This document shows positions 7,745 to 14,506 of a DNA stretch of 26,927 nucleotides, one piece after another (within the stretch, counting starts at the first letter, position 1; each line of letters starts with the position of its first letter). This DNA is from SIG603 sp964370115 (lineage in GTDB: Bacteria > Bacillota > Clostridia > Oscillospirales > Acutalibacteraceae), in contig CAYJIA010000029.1 of assembly GCA_964370115.1 (NCBI GenBank), positions 1 to 26,927 of the forward strand, in the 5' to 3' direction. Both the position numbers and the translations under genes were made by a program. The notes under the pieces are model-generated. The model saw only the letters and a program-made list of their open reading frames with translations, was not told the DNA's origin and searched no databases.

Positions 7745-7771
7745 TTCAAAACGACCACCCTATTGGGTGAT
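7745..7771 (-). terminator. Terminator of 5S rRNA copy 2
   Basis: On the minus strand, ATCACCC-AATA-GGGTGGT (7-bp stem) is followed by CGTTTTG. It lies about ten bases after the predicted 5S 3' end. Confidence 0.8.
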
Positions 7772-7781
7772 AGTTTTTGGT

Positions 7782-7896
<115 letters not shown>

Positions 7897-7902
7897 TAAT
7901 TT

Positions 7903-7956
7903 GTCGCCGTGTTTTGACGACTTCACTATAATATCATATTTTATTTTAAATGTCAA
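7903..7956 (-). promoter_or_regulatory. Promoter and leader hairpin of 5S copy 2
   Basis: On the minus strand, a perfect TTGACA (7951-7956), a 17-base spacer and TATTAT (7928-7933) are followed at the expected start point by the hairpin GTCGTC-AAAACAC-GGCGAC (7903-7921). A six-base linker AAATTA then leads to the 5S 5' end. Confidence 0.9.
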
Positions 7957-8002
7957 CACTTTTTTCAAAAGTTTTTAAAAAAAGTTTTTGACCGAGTTTT
8001 AA

Positions 8003-8027
8003 TAAAACAACCACCCTATTGGGTGGC
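8003..8027 (-). terminator. Terminator of 5S rRNA copy 3
   Basis: On the minus strand, GCCACCC-AATA-GGGTGGT (7-bp stem including one G-U) is followed by TGTTTTATT, about ten bases past the 5S 3' end. It is homologous to the terminator of copy 2. Confidence 0.82.
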
Positions 8028-8036
8028 AATTTTGGT

Positions 8037-8151
<115 letters not shown>

Positions 8152-8157
8152 TTTTTC

Positions 8158-8211
8158 GTCGCCGTGTTTTGACGACTTCGATATAATATCACACTTAAAA
8201 ACAAAATGCAA
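8158..8211 (-). promoter_or_regulatory. Promoter and leader hairpin of 5S copy 3
   Basis: On the minus strand, TTGCAT (8206-8211), a 17-base spacer and TATTAT (8183-8188) are followed by the hairpin GTCGTC-AAAACAC-GGCGAC (8158-8176) starting at the expected transcription start. No terminator is seen between the ttcA-like gene and this promoter. Confidence 0.85.
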
Positions 8212-8230
8212 GCTTTTTTTTAAAAAAATT

Positions 8231-8959
8231 TTATTTTTTTTCAAATTCTCCCCAACCGCTTATGTCGCCTCTTTGCATTGCGCCCAAAATTTTGGCTTTA
8301 ATATCAGGAAAATCCTTCTCTAGCTCTTTAATAAGTTCTGTCGTGTCGGCCCTACTTGTTGCGCCATCTACTGGACATTTACTTTTTACTACGGGCAAAT
8401 TATTTTTCCTAACCGTCTTTCGCACCTCTTTATCCTCACAAAATATGAGAGGCCTTATCATGGTTATGTCTTTTCTTGATAGATAAGTAATAGGTGAAAA
8501 GCAAGAAATATTTCCACCATAAAGTAAATTCATTAAAAATGTCTCCACCGCATCGTCATAGTGATGTCCCAAGGCTATTTTATTGCATTTTAAATCTAGC
8601 GTAATATCATGCAGCATTCCTCTTCTCATTCTCGCACATAGGCTACATGGATTTTTTTCTTTTCTATCATCAAATATTATCTTGCCTAAATCTGAACGCC
8701 TTATTACATATTCTATAGACAGCTTATTACAAAGTTCCTCAATTAAAGAGAAATCGGTTTCTACGTTTTCAAAGCAAGGGTCAATAGTCACCGCGACTAT
8801 GTCAAATTTTTTGCCATAATATCTTTTAAGGGAATGAAGCGCACATAATAGAAAGACCGAGTCCTTGCCACCTGAGACGCCTATTGCAATTTTATCCCCG
8901 TCTTGTATCATGTCATATTTTTGCACAGCTGCCCTTACACGGCTTATAAGTTTTTGCAT
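8231..8959 (-). CDS. ttcA: TtcA-like tRNA 2-thiocytidine synthetase (PP-loop, Fe-S)
   Basis: A 242-residue cytoplasmic ATP-pyrophosphatase. The PP-loop SGGKDS is at residues 29-34 and GHHYDDAVETFLMNLLYGG is at 131-149. Three cysteines (C105 and C108 in PCSLC, C195 in SKCP) match the CxxC + C set that holds the [4Fe-4S] cluster in TtcA/TtuA-type thiolases. TtcA adds sulfur to C32 of tRNA. The protein is shorter than the Escherichia coli enzyme but typical of clostridial members. AAGAGGT lies before the ATG, and a promoter is visible upstream. TilS (tRNA-Ile lysidine synthetase) is excluded by the cysteines and the lack of the TilS C-terminal domains. The exact tRNA position modified is inferred from the family. 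Confidence 0.82.
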   Translation of the reverse strand: MQKLISRVRAAVQKYDMIQDGDKIAIGVSGGKDSVFLLCALHSLKRYYGKKFDIVAVTIDPCFENVETDFSLIEELCNKLSIEYVIRRSDLGKIIFDDRKEKNPCSLCARMRRGMLHDITLDLKCNKIALGHHYDDAVETFLMNLLYGGNISCFSPITYLSRKDITMIRPLIFCEDKEVRKTVRKNNLPVVKSKCPVDGATSRADTTELIKELEKDFPDIKAKILGAMQRGDISGWGEFEKK

Positions 8960-8990
8960 ATTTACCTCTTAATTTTAGTTTTATGATGTA

Positions 8991-9019
8991 AGAATAACAG
9001 AAAATAAGTGAGAAAACAA
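8991..9019 (-). promoter_or_regulatory. Probable promoter of the ttcA-like gene
   Basis: On the minus strand, TTGTTT (9014-9019) and TATTCT (8991-8996) are separated by 17 bases, about 35 bases upstream of the start codon. Further upstream, to 9150, is a non-coding stretch. It holds a small inverted repeat TTTCAAAC-TGAA-GTTTGAAA (9046-9065) and three scattered GAGAAAACA words, with no gene. Confidence 0.6.
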
Positions 9020-9154
9020 GAGCGAATATGAGAAAACAGCAGTTATTTCAAACTGAAGTTTGAAATTTATTAACGAGTATTTTAGAGAAAACACGAGATA
9101 TCAAGAGTATTAGAGAGTATTTGCGGCGCAAATTAAAATAATTCTAAAAAACTG

Positions 9155-9183
9155 TTGACTTCATGCCTTATATATGATAATAT
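9155..9183 (+). promoter_or_regulatory. Promoter of rplM-rpsI
   Basis: TTGACT (9155-9160), a 17-base spacer and TAATAT (9178-9183) predict a start near 9190 and a leader of about 60 bases before the rplM ATG. Confidence 0.85.
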
Positions 9184-9199
9184 CTAAAGGCATTAAAAA

Positions 9200-9224
9200 T
9201 ACAAGGCAAAGTATTGCATTTGTA
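9200..9224 (+). promoter_or_regulatory. Leader hairpin upstream of rplM (possible L13 leader)
   Basis: The sequence TACAAGGCAA-AGTA-TTGC-A-TTTGTA can fold into a ten-pair stem with one bulged A, inside the predicted 5' leader of the rplM transcript. Firmicutes rplM genes often carry a short autoregulatory L13-binding leader of this size. The position fits, but the match to that RNA family has not been tested. Confidence 0.5.
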
Positions 9225-9249
9225 ATAAAAATTTTTGGAGGTAAATGCT

Positions 9250-9678
9250 ATGTCCACTTATATGGCCAAAGCCGGTCAAGTAGACCGCAAATGGTATGTA
9301 ATCGACGCTGCTGGTAAACCACTTGGACGTGTAGCGGCTCAAGCTGCTGTTTTACTTAGAGGTAAACACAAACCAACTTTCACACCACATGTTGATTGCG
9401 GAGACCACGTAATAATCATCAACTGCGCTGAAACTGTTCTAACAGGTTCAAAACTAACAAAGAAATACTACTATCGTCATACAGGGTACATCGGTAACAT
9501 GAAAGCCGTTAGATATGACACACTTATGAAAACAAAACCTGAAAAAGCAATGGAGCTTGCCGTTAAAGGAATGATTCCTTCAAACACAATCGGTGCGGCC
9601 GCTTCTCTAAGACTTCGTGTATTTGCAGGCGCTGAGCACACTCATGCCGCACAATCACCCGAAGCTTACACACTTTAA
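9250..9678 (+). CDS. rplM: Large-subunit ribosomal protein uL13
   Basis: The 142-residue product has the normal length and begins MSTYMAKAGQVDRKWYVIDA. It has the typical GRVAAQAAVLLRGKHKPTFTPH and the YYRHTGYIG segment found in L13 proteins. L13 is an early assembly protein of the 50S subunit that binds 23S rRNA. The start is set at 9250 because GGAGG lies eight bases upstream of it; a TTG further upstream would put the ribosome binding site inside the gene. It is co-transcribed with rpsI 16 bases downstream, the usual bacterial pair. Confidence 0.97.
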   Translation: MSTYMAKAGQVDRKWYVIDAAGKPLGRVAAQAAVLLRGKHKPTFTPHVDCGDHVIIINCAETVLTGSKLTKKYYYRHTGYIGNMKAVRYDTLMKTKPEKAMELAVKGMIPSNTIGAAASLRLRVFAGAEHTHAAQSPEAYTL

Positions 9679-9694
9679 TAGGAGGTAGCGCATT

Positions 9695-10096
9695 ATGTAC
9701 GAAAAAGCACCATATTTTTATGGAACAGGTAGAAGAAAAAGTTCTGTAGCTCGTGTAAGAGTTTACCAAGGTACAGGAAAAGTTACAATTAACGATCGTG
9801 ATATCGACGATTATTTCGGTCTAGACACACTAAAGCTAATAGTTCGCCAACCTCTTGCTCTAACACAAACTGATGAGCAATTTGACATAGTTTGCCGTGT
9901 AAACGGTGGCGGTGTTACAGGTCAAGCGGGTGCAATCCGTCATGGTATTGCTAGAGCTTTACTACAATTCGACACAGAAAACCTACGCCCACAACTTAAA
10001 AAGGCAGGTTTCCTAACTCGTGACCCAAGAATGAAAGAGAGAAAGAAATACGGACTCAAAGCAGCTCGTCGTGCTCCTCAATTCTCAAAAAGATAA
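9695..10096 (+). CDS. rpsI: Small-subunit ribosomal protein uS9
   Basis: The 133-residue product has the S9 N-terminus YFYGTGRRKSSVARVRVYQG, a central GGGVTGQAGAIRHGIARAL, and the classic basic tail ending in APQFSKR that reaches the ribosomal P site. GGAGG lies nine bases upstream of the ATG. It is the second gene of the rplM operon and is followed by a strong terminator. Its last 19 or so bases occur again about 130 bases downstream (10212-10230), which is unusual. Confidence 0.97.
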   Translation: MYEKAPYFYGTGRRKSSVARVRVYQGTGKVTINDRDIDDYFGLDTLKLIVRQPLALTQTDEQFDIVCRVNGGGVTGQAGAIRHGIARALLQFDTENLRPQLKKAGFLTRDPRMKERKKYGLKAARRAPQFSKR

Positions 10097-10230
10097 TTAT
10101 TTATCTATATACAAAAGAACTTCACTTCGGTGGGGTTCTTTTTTTTGGTTGAATTGATGCTGTGGGCGAAACTAAAAAATATGCCACTGGCATATTTTCT
10201 ATACGTTCCTACAATTCTCAAAAAGATAAT
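10079..10230. repeat. Direct repeat of the rpsI 3' end (possible att pair)
   Basis: The 19 bases CAATTCTCAAAAAGATAAT at 10079-10097, which include the rpsI stop codon, recur exactly at 10212-10230. The similarity extends a few bases upstream (GCTCCT against GTTCCTA). The second copy would still encode LQFSKR and a stop. The 114 bases between hold the rpsI terminator and a hairpin AAAATATGCC-ACT-GGCATATTTT (10176-10198). Integrative elements that insert at the end of a gene leave exactly this kind of duplicated 3' end. Confidence 0.6.
10115..10147 (+). terminator. Terminator of the rplM-rpsI operon
   Basis: AAGAACTTCAC-TTCG-GTGGGGTTCTT forms an 11-pair stem (two G-U pairs) with a stable UUCG loop, followed by eight or more T residues. 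It starts 18 bases after the rpsI stop codon. Confidence 0.95.
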
Positions 10231-10244
10231 CATTAGTAAATAAA

Positions 10245-10301
10245 TGTGGTCACGCCTACGGCGTGTTTCAAATCAAAAAAACGCAAAGCGTTTTCACCAC
10301 A
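10245..10301. repeat. Palindromic intergenic element with three-way-junction potential
   Basis: The outer arms TGTGGT (10245-10250) and ACCACA (10296-10301) enclose two hairpins: CACGCC-TAC-GGCGTG (10251-10265) and AAAACGC-AAA-GCGTTTT (10278-10294). The whole 57 bases can fold as a three-way junction. The GC-rich palindrome recurs at 11452-11466, and its right half recurs at the start of the window. Confidence 0.7.
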
Positions 10302-10378
10302 ATTATTAATTATCCATTATTAATTATCCATTATTAATTATTCATTATATATCCATTATTAATTATTCATTATAATTA
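10302..10378. repeat. AT-rich minisatellite (14-base unit ATTATTAATTATYC)
   Basis: About five head-to-tail copies of a 14-base unit ATTATTAATTAT(C/T)C, some shortened, lie directly after the palindromic element and before the pilin promoter. Similar sequence follows the GGCGTG half-palindrome at the window start. No coding potential is seen. Confidence 0.8.
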
Positions 10379-10407
10379 TTGTATTATTAAAGACTTTGTG
10401 TTAAAAT
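10379..10407 (+). promoter_or_regulatory. Probable promoter of the prepilin gene
   Basis: TTGTAT (10379-10384) and TAAAAT (10402-10407), with a 17-base spacer, lie about 40 bases upstream of the start codon. The surrounding DNA is very AT-rich, so the call is moderate. Confidence 0.5.
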
Positions 10408-10448
10408 AATAACACTACAAAATGCACTAAAATAGGGAGATGTATAGG

Positions 10449-11021
10449 ATGTTAAAAAAAATTCGAAATTCAAATAAGGCTTTTACCATGGTTGAGCTAA
10501 TTATTGTAATTGCAATTATAGCAGTGCTTGCGGCAGTTTTGGCGCCACAGTATTTAAGATTTGTGGAAGAATCTAAGGAGTCACACGATTTACAAATCGC
10601 AACACAATACATGGAGGCTGCAACTGTCGTTATGACCGATTTATCTATAGGCGGACACACCTCAGGAACCGAATGGTATGTATTTAAATGGGGATACGCA
10701 ACCGGCCCTAACGACAACCTAAACGCTCATATGGGAACAGCTCCAATAAACGCAAGCACTGGATATCCAAGTATGACTGACACTCAGCGTGACCACGACC
10801 TGCAAATATATATGGCGCCTATGATGGGTTGGGAATACGGCACTAACGACATTGTCCCAGACTCCATTGACAGGCCACAGTCCGCAATTACACAGGAATC
10901 TGGCAACGGCGGAAATTCATTTATATTTTATTTAAACATTAGAACAGGCGAAATACTAGTGGATAGTAGCTCTGCAAAGTGGGTAAATGAACTAGGCGTA
11001 AAAGCACAACTTATACCGTAA
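10449..11021 (+). CDS. Type IV prepilin-like protein
   Basis: The 190-residue protein starts with a short basic leader ending NKA, followed by FTMVELIIVIAIIAVLAAVLAP. This is a class III (prepilin peptidase) signal with the conserved Glu at mature position 5 and Ala rather than Gly before the cleavage site. A long hydrophobic helix is followed by a soluble domain of about 140 residues rich in Gly, Tyr and Trp, with no cysteines visible. The start at 10449 is preferred because AGGGAG lies ten bases upstream; an ATG at 10440 touches that site. It is probably a major pilin or pseudopilin displayed at the cell surface. No pilus assembly ATPase, PilC-type platform gene or peptidase is nearby, so the partner machinery must be elsewhere. 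Confidence 0.85.
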   Translation: MLKKIRNSNKAFTMVELIIVIAIIAVLAAVLAPQYLRFVEESKESHDLQIATQYMEAATVVMTDLSIGGHTSGTEWYVFKWGYATGPNDNLNAHMGTAPINASTGYPSMTDTQRDHDLQIYMAPMMGWEYGTNDIVPDSIDRPQSAITQESGNGGNSFIFYLNIRTGEILVDSSSAKWVNELGVKAQLIP

Positions 11022-11040
11022 AAAGGAAAGGAAATTAATT

Positions 11041-11424
11041 ATGCAAATTGGAATTAAAGGTTATAAAGAAGACAAAGTAAGCGAAAAAAACACGGCTAAA
11101 ACCGCTAAAAGTGGCGATTTAGACGTGTTTGCAACACCATTTATGATAGCTTTGATGGAGGCAGCTGCAAGCGAGAGCCTTAAAGCTCATATAGAAGAAA
11201 CCCAAAGCACTGTCGGCACCCTAATAAACGTAGGACACGTGGCGGCAACTCCTTTAGGTATGAAAGTATGGGCTGAAAGCGAACTCATTGAAGTACAAGG
11301 AAAAAAATTAATCTTCAAAGTCAGCGCATTTGACGAAAAAGGCTTAATCGGAGAAGGTATGCACGAAAGATTTATAATAGATATCGAAAAGTTTATGGAA
11401 AGAACAAATAGCAAGCTGGGTTAG
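11041..11424 (+). CDS. FlK-like hotdog-fold acyl-CoA thioesterase
   Basis: The 127-residue protein contains FATPFMIALMEAAASESLKAH and TVGTLINVGHVAATPLGMKV, the signatures of the fluoroacetyl-CoA-thioesterase-like hotdog family. Thr32, Glu40 and His66 have exactly the spacing (8 and 26 residues) of the catalytic Thr42, Glu50 and His76 of FlK. It is therefore likely a dimeric cytoplasmic thioesterase. Fluoroacetyl-CoA need not be its substrate, because most family members in Clostridia have no fluoroacetate context. AGGAAAGG lies upstream of the ATG, 19 bases after the pilin stop, so the two may share a transcript although no functional link is evident. A bidirectional terminator follows. Confidence 0.85.
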   Translation: MQIGIKGYKEDKVSEKNTAKTAKSGDLDVFATPFMIALMEAAASESLKAHIEETQSTVGTLINVGHVAATPLGMKVWAESELIEVQGKKLIFKVSAFDEKGLIGEGMHERFIIDIEKFMERTNSKLG

Positions 11425-11451
11425 TAAAGAGTAAGAATTTTATATTTAAAA

Positions 11452-11503
11452 CACGCCAAAGGCGTGAGCCACAACTCGTCACTCTTCACTCTCAACTCTT
11501 CAC
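11452..11503. repeat. Palindrome plus pyrimidine-rich simple repeat
   Basis: CACGCC-AAA-GGCGTG (11452-11466) is followed by AGCCACAA and then CACTCTTCACTCTCAACTCTTCAC, a simple 7-base ACTCTTC-type repeat. The palindrome matches the one at 10251-10265 apart from its loop, and the CCACAA link is shared, but the tail is pyrimidine-rich instead of AT-rich. Confidence 0.65.
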
Positions 11504-11504
11504 T

Positions 11505-11534
11505 AACTAAAAAGAGCCTAGGCTCTTTTTAGTT
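11505..11534. terminator. Bidirectional terminator between convergent genes
   Basis: AACTAAAAAGAGCC-TA-GGCTCTTTTTAGTT is a perfect 14-bp inverted repeat with A and T tracts on both sides. It can terminate the thioesterase transcript (+) and the sugar-oxidation operon (-). The stop codon of the minus-strand gene (11529-11531) lies inside its right arm. Confidence 0.93.
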
Positions 11535-12497
11535 ATAAATTTCCAGCATCGCCATAACCGTGTCTTTCACCTCGCCTATTCCGATAGGCGCTTTTTTTGT
11601 GCCTTTATACGCATTATAAAAATCTGTAATACACAAAAGATGACCTGTGCCCCAGTAGTCTTTTCCCAAAAATTTCGGTTTTTCAAAGACGGTTTCATGT
11701 CTTGTTCCTGTGATTTCAGTTATTGTTACTCGCTCTTCAAGCATGTTAATCGTCATATTCTCACAGTGAATTTCAAGCATTACGGGCGAATCGGTACTGT
11801 AAGCGCTACTTGCAAAAAATACTCCGCTTGCGCCATTTTCAAATTTTAAATACGCCTCGACTGTGTCTTCGACCTCTATGCAGTGCTTTAGATGATGGTT
11901 TACATAACTACCTTCAACAAAACAAGGTTTTCCAAGTAGATAAATAAGCAGATCAAGGGTGTGTATGGACTGATTTATTAGCACTCCACCACCCTCGGTT
12001 TCAAGTTTTCCTCGCCAGCCACTATCAACATAGTAACTTTCATTTCGGCTCCAAGTCACTATCGCCCTAGCGCCTAGAACTTTGCCTGTTTTGCCTGAAT
12101 TTAAAAGTTCTTTAATGTAGTTAACGCTTGCATTATACCTGTTTTGAAAGCAGACACCAAGCATTGTCTTGTCAAGTTTTTCAAATTCCTCCCACTGCTC
12201 ATGACTAATTACGGGTGGCTTTTCGGTGAATACCGCTATGCCTTTTTCCTGTGCTTTTTTAGCCATTTCCATATGAAGATAATGTGGTGTACATATGTGA
12301 AGCACATCTACTTGCTCTACATTTATCATCTCGTCAAAATCCGCATAAACTCTGGCATCATGAGAAACTGCAAGTTCCCTCGCTCTGTCTATTTTTATAT
12401 CCGCACAGCAAACTAGCTTTACATCTTCAAGGCTTGAAATCACCGCGCTGTGCACACTGGCAATGGAACCACAGCCCACTATCGCTGTTTTTATCAT
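11529..12497 (-). CDS. Gfo/Idh/MocA-family NAD(P)-dependent oxidoreductase
   Basis: The 322-residue enzyme has an N-terminal Rossmann fold with VGCGSIA (residues 7-13) and the conserved TEKPP (91-95), whose Lys93 is the family's substrate- and cofactor-binding lysine. The C-terminal alpha/beta domain carries GGGVLINQSIHTLDLL, with His179 and Asp182 in the usual catalytic positions. Family members oxidise or reduce a hydroxyl of a sugar, inositol or glycoside; the substrate here is unknown. It is the last gene of a four-gene operon, its ATG overlaps the previous stop (ATGA), and it ends inside a terminator. It pairs with a second, divergent homologue at 13348-14496. Confidence 0.9.
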   Translation of the reverse strand: MIKTAIVGCGSIASVHSAVISSLEDVKLVCCADIKIDRARELAVSHDARVYADFDEMINVEQVDVLHICTPHYLHMEMAKKAQEKGIAVFTEKPPVISHEQWEEFEKLDKTMLGVCFQNRYNASVNYIKELLNSGKTGKVLGARAIVTWSRNESYYVDSGWRGKLETEGGGVLINQSIHTLDLLIYLLGKPCFVEGSYVNHHLKHCIEVEDTVEAYLKFENGASGVFFASSAYSTDSPVMLEIHCENMTINMLEERVTITEITGTRHETVFEKPKFLGKDYWGTGHLLCITDFYNAYKGTKKAPIGIGEVKDTVMAMLEIYN

Positions 12498-13348
12498 ACC
12501 TGATTTTCCTCCAAGTCATACAATATCGCCTTTAGTGAATTTAGTGCTAAATTCCACGCCAAGGCGTTGTCGCCTTTTTCCATTTGCATATCGTCTCTTT
12601 CTAGTTTTGAAAAGCCCGAGAAGTCTGACATATGTGGCTCAAGCGACAAAAATCCTGTAAAGCCGTCTTGCTTTAACCTGCCTAAAATCTCATTTAGCTT
12701 GCCCTCTCCCATTCCAGGGAACACCACCTGCATTCCTATTGCGTCTTTTATATGAATATAGTTTACATAATTTTTAAGCATATCATACGCCTCTTCACAA
12801 TTTTGCCCGCACTGCACAAAATTTGCAAAGTCGAAAATAGCCTTGAAATTTTCGCAGTATAATTCTTTCATCAAATCAAGACAACGTAGTGCTGTATCGC
12901 CGTATATGTCTTTTTCATTCTCATGAAGAAGTATAATGTCATTTTCCTTTGCGTAAGCTATCAATATTTTTAAACGTCTTAGCACTTCTTCTCTATAATC
13001 CTCGGGGTTTTTGCCCTCTGGCATAAAGAACGAAAACATTCTTATGTTTTTAACATCTAAAGTTTTCGCCATTTTGCATAGGTTTTTGAAGCTCTCAAAA
13101 TGTGGCTCAAACTCGTCATCAATACCAATTTTACCTATCGGAGAGCCAAGCGCCGACACTTTTATGCGTTTTTCATCCAGTTTTTTCTTGATTTCTCCCA
13201 CTTCACCCTCTGTAAAGTCCGCTACATTTACACCGTCGGCAGTTCTAAGTTCTAGATATTTCACTCCAAGTTTTTGTAAAGTTTCAAGCTGTACATCAAA
13301 TCTCTCGGCTATTTCGTCTGCAAACCCACTTATAACAAAATTTCTCAT
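12494..13348 (-). CDS. Sugar phosphate isomerase/epimerase (xylose isomerase-like TIM barrel)
   Basis: The 284-residue protein belongs to the AP-endonuclease-2/xylose-isomerase-like TIM-barrel family. The metal-binding set is visible as Glu143 (LLHENEK), Asp173 (IFDFANF), His199 (HIKD) and Glu237 (LEPH). Family members isomerise, epimerise or eliminate sugar-like substrates using a divalent metal. The stop and start codons of neighbouring genes overlap on both sides (TGATG upstream, ATGA downstream), so expression is tightly coupled to the two Gfo/Idh/MocA enzymes. The substrate cannot be read from the sequence. Candidates are keto-sugars or keto-inositols produced by the neighbouring dehydrogenases. 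Confidence 0.85.
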   Translation of the reverse strand: MRNFVISGFADEIAERFDVQLETLQKLGVKYLELRTADGVNVADFTEGEVGEIKKKLDEKRIKVSALGSPIGKIGIDDEFEPHFESFKNLCKMAKTLDVKNIRMFSFFMPEGKNPEDYREEVLRRLKILIAYAKENDIILLHENEKDIYGDTALRCLDLMKELYCENFKAIFDFANFVQCGQNCEEAYDMLKNYVNYIHIKDAIGMQVVFPGMGEGKLNEILGRLKQDGFTGFLSLEPHMSDFSGFSKLERDDMQMEKGDNALAWNLALNSLKAILYDLEENQV

Positions 13349-14496
13349 CAGTATGTCCCCTCTGTGTCAAAAACTATCGTCTTACTTTCGTCTTTATGTC
13401 TCGAATTTTCACGTCGCATGTTTAGCTCTTTTAAAAATTCGTCTTCGTCAAACGGCAATGCTATCTGCTCTTTTTTCCAAGAAGATAAGTGCATTGCATT
13501 GGATAAAGTCAAGCCAAATATCCCCTCGTCACCGTTTGCTACAAGTTTTTCGCCTCTTAAAATATTTCCCGCAAAAGCGTTAAGCACGCCAATGTGCTGC
13601 GGATTTTCGCCGTCGGTGGTTAGCTCTTCCACTGTCCACTCGGGTTTTTTAAATCCGTCCTTAAAGGTTTTTATGCTTTCTGCCGTACCTGTTTCAAGCC
13701 TATATAGCACTAGTTTTTCGTCCTCACACACAAGTTTTGCCTTGTCCATTGTTATTTCAAACCTGTTTGTGCCGGGGGCGTCTCCTGTGCTTGTGACAAA
13801 CACGCCCGTGGCTCCGTTTTCATACTCCAAATACGCTGTCACATCGTCTTCTACCTCTATATCATGCCACTTTCCGTTGTGTAAAAAGGCCTGAACTTTC
13901 GTAGGCATACCGCAAATCCATTGAAGCAAATCCAAGTTGTGTGGGCATTGGTTTAAAAGAACACCGCCGCCCTCGCCTGCCCAAGTGGCACGCCATGCGC
14001 CTGAATCATAATAAATTTGTGTCCTAAACCAATCGGTTATAAGCCAGTTTACACGTCTAATTTCGCCAAATTCTCCACTTTTTACGAGTTCATGCATTTT
14101 TCTATAAACACAATTAGTCCTTTGATTAAACATCATGGCAAAGACTTTTCCCGAATTTTTTGCCACTTCGTTCATTTCTCTTACAGCTTTTGTGTAAACG
14201 CCTGCAGGCTTTTCACACATCACGTGCAAACCTTTTTCAAAGGATTTTATCGCAAGTGTCGGATGCTCGTAGTGTGGCACTGCAATTAAAACTGCGTCTA
14301 CATCGGCGCTGTTTATAAGCTCTTCACCCTCATTAAAAACTTTCACATCAAAAAGATTTTCTTTTGCCCATTCGCGGCGACTTTCTAGCCTATCCGCCAC
14401 AGCCGTGATTGTAATTTCTGGGCACTTTCCATCAAGTATGTTCTTGCAGTGGCTAGTTCCCATGTTTCCTATACCGATAATACCTAATTTTATCAT
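13348..14496 (-). CDS. Gfo/Idh/MocA-family oxidoreductase (second member)
   Basis: The 382-residue enzyme has the Rossmann motif GIGNMG (8-13), the catalytic-lysine motif CEKPAG (94-99) and GGGVLLNQCPHNLDLLQW with His186 and Asp189. The start is placed at 14496, where GGAGG lies seven bases upstream; an in-frame upstream ATG would run into the preceding gene and has no ribosome binding site. It is longer than the companion at 11529-12497 and clearly divergent from it, so the two probably act on different steps or substrates. It starts ten bases after the first isomerase gene. A soluble cytoplasmic NAD(P)-dependent sugar dehydrogenase is the likely role. Confidence 0.9.
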   Translation of the reverse strand: MIKLGIIGIGNMGTSHCKNILDGKCPEITITAVADRLESRREWAKENLFDVKVFNEGEELINSADVDAVLIAVPHYEHPTLAIKSFEKGLHVMCEKPAGVYTKAVREMNEVAKNSGKVFAMMFNQRTNCVYRKMHELVKSGEFGEIRRVNWLITDWFRTQIYYDSGAWRATWAGEGGGVLLNQCPHNLDLLQWICGMPTKVQAFLHNGKWHDIEVEDDVTAYLEYENGATGVFVTSTGDAPGTNRFEITMDKAKLVCEDEKLVLYRLETGTAESIKTFKDGFKKPEWTVEELTTDGENPQHIGVLNAFAGNILRGEKLVANGDEGIFGLTLSNAMHLSSWKKEQIALPFDEDEFLKELNMRRENSRHKDESKTIVFDTEGTY

Positions 14497-14506
14497 AATT
14501 TCCTCC

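Noticed and set aside
9010..9093. Three GAGAAAACA words upstream of the ttcA-like gene as a regulator array
   Set aside because: The spacing is irregular and the words are simple A-rich sequence, likely chance or decayed DNA.
10302..10378. Tandem AT-rich units as a possible CRISPR array
   Set aside because: The units are 14 bases with no unique spacers between them, so this is a minisatellite; no cas genes are present.
11041..11424. Fluoroacetate resistance function for the FlK-like protein
   Set aside because: The catalytic triad spacing matches FlK, but there is no fluorination or defluorination gene nearby and the family is broad, so only thioesterase activity is claimed.
13011..13894. 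Long plus-strand reading frames opposite the sugar operon
   Set aside because: They lie antisense to well-supported genes, have no ribosome binding sites and show Ser/Phe-rich composition typical of shadow frames.
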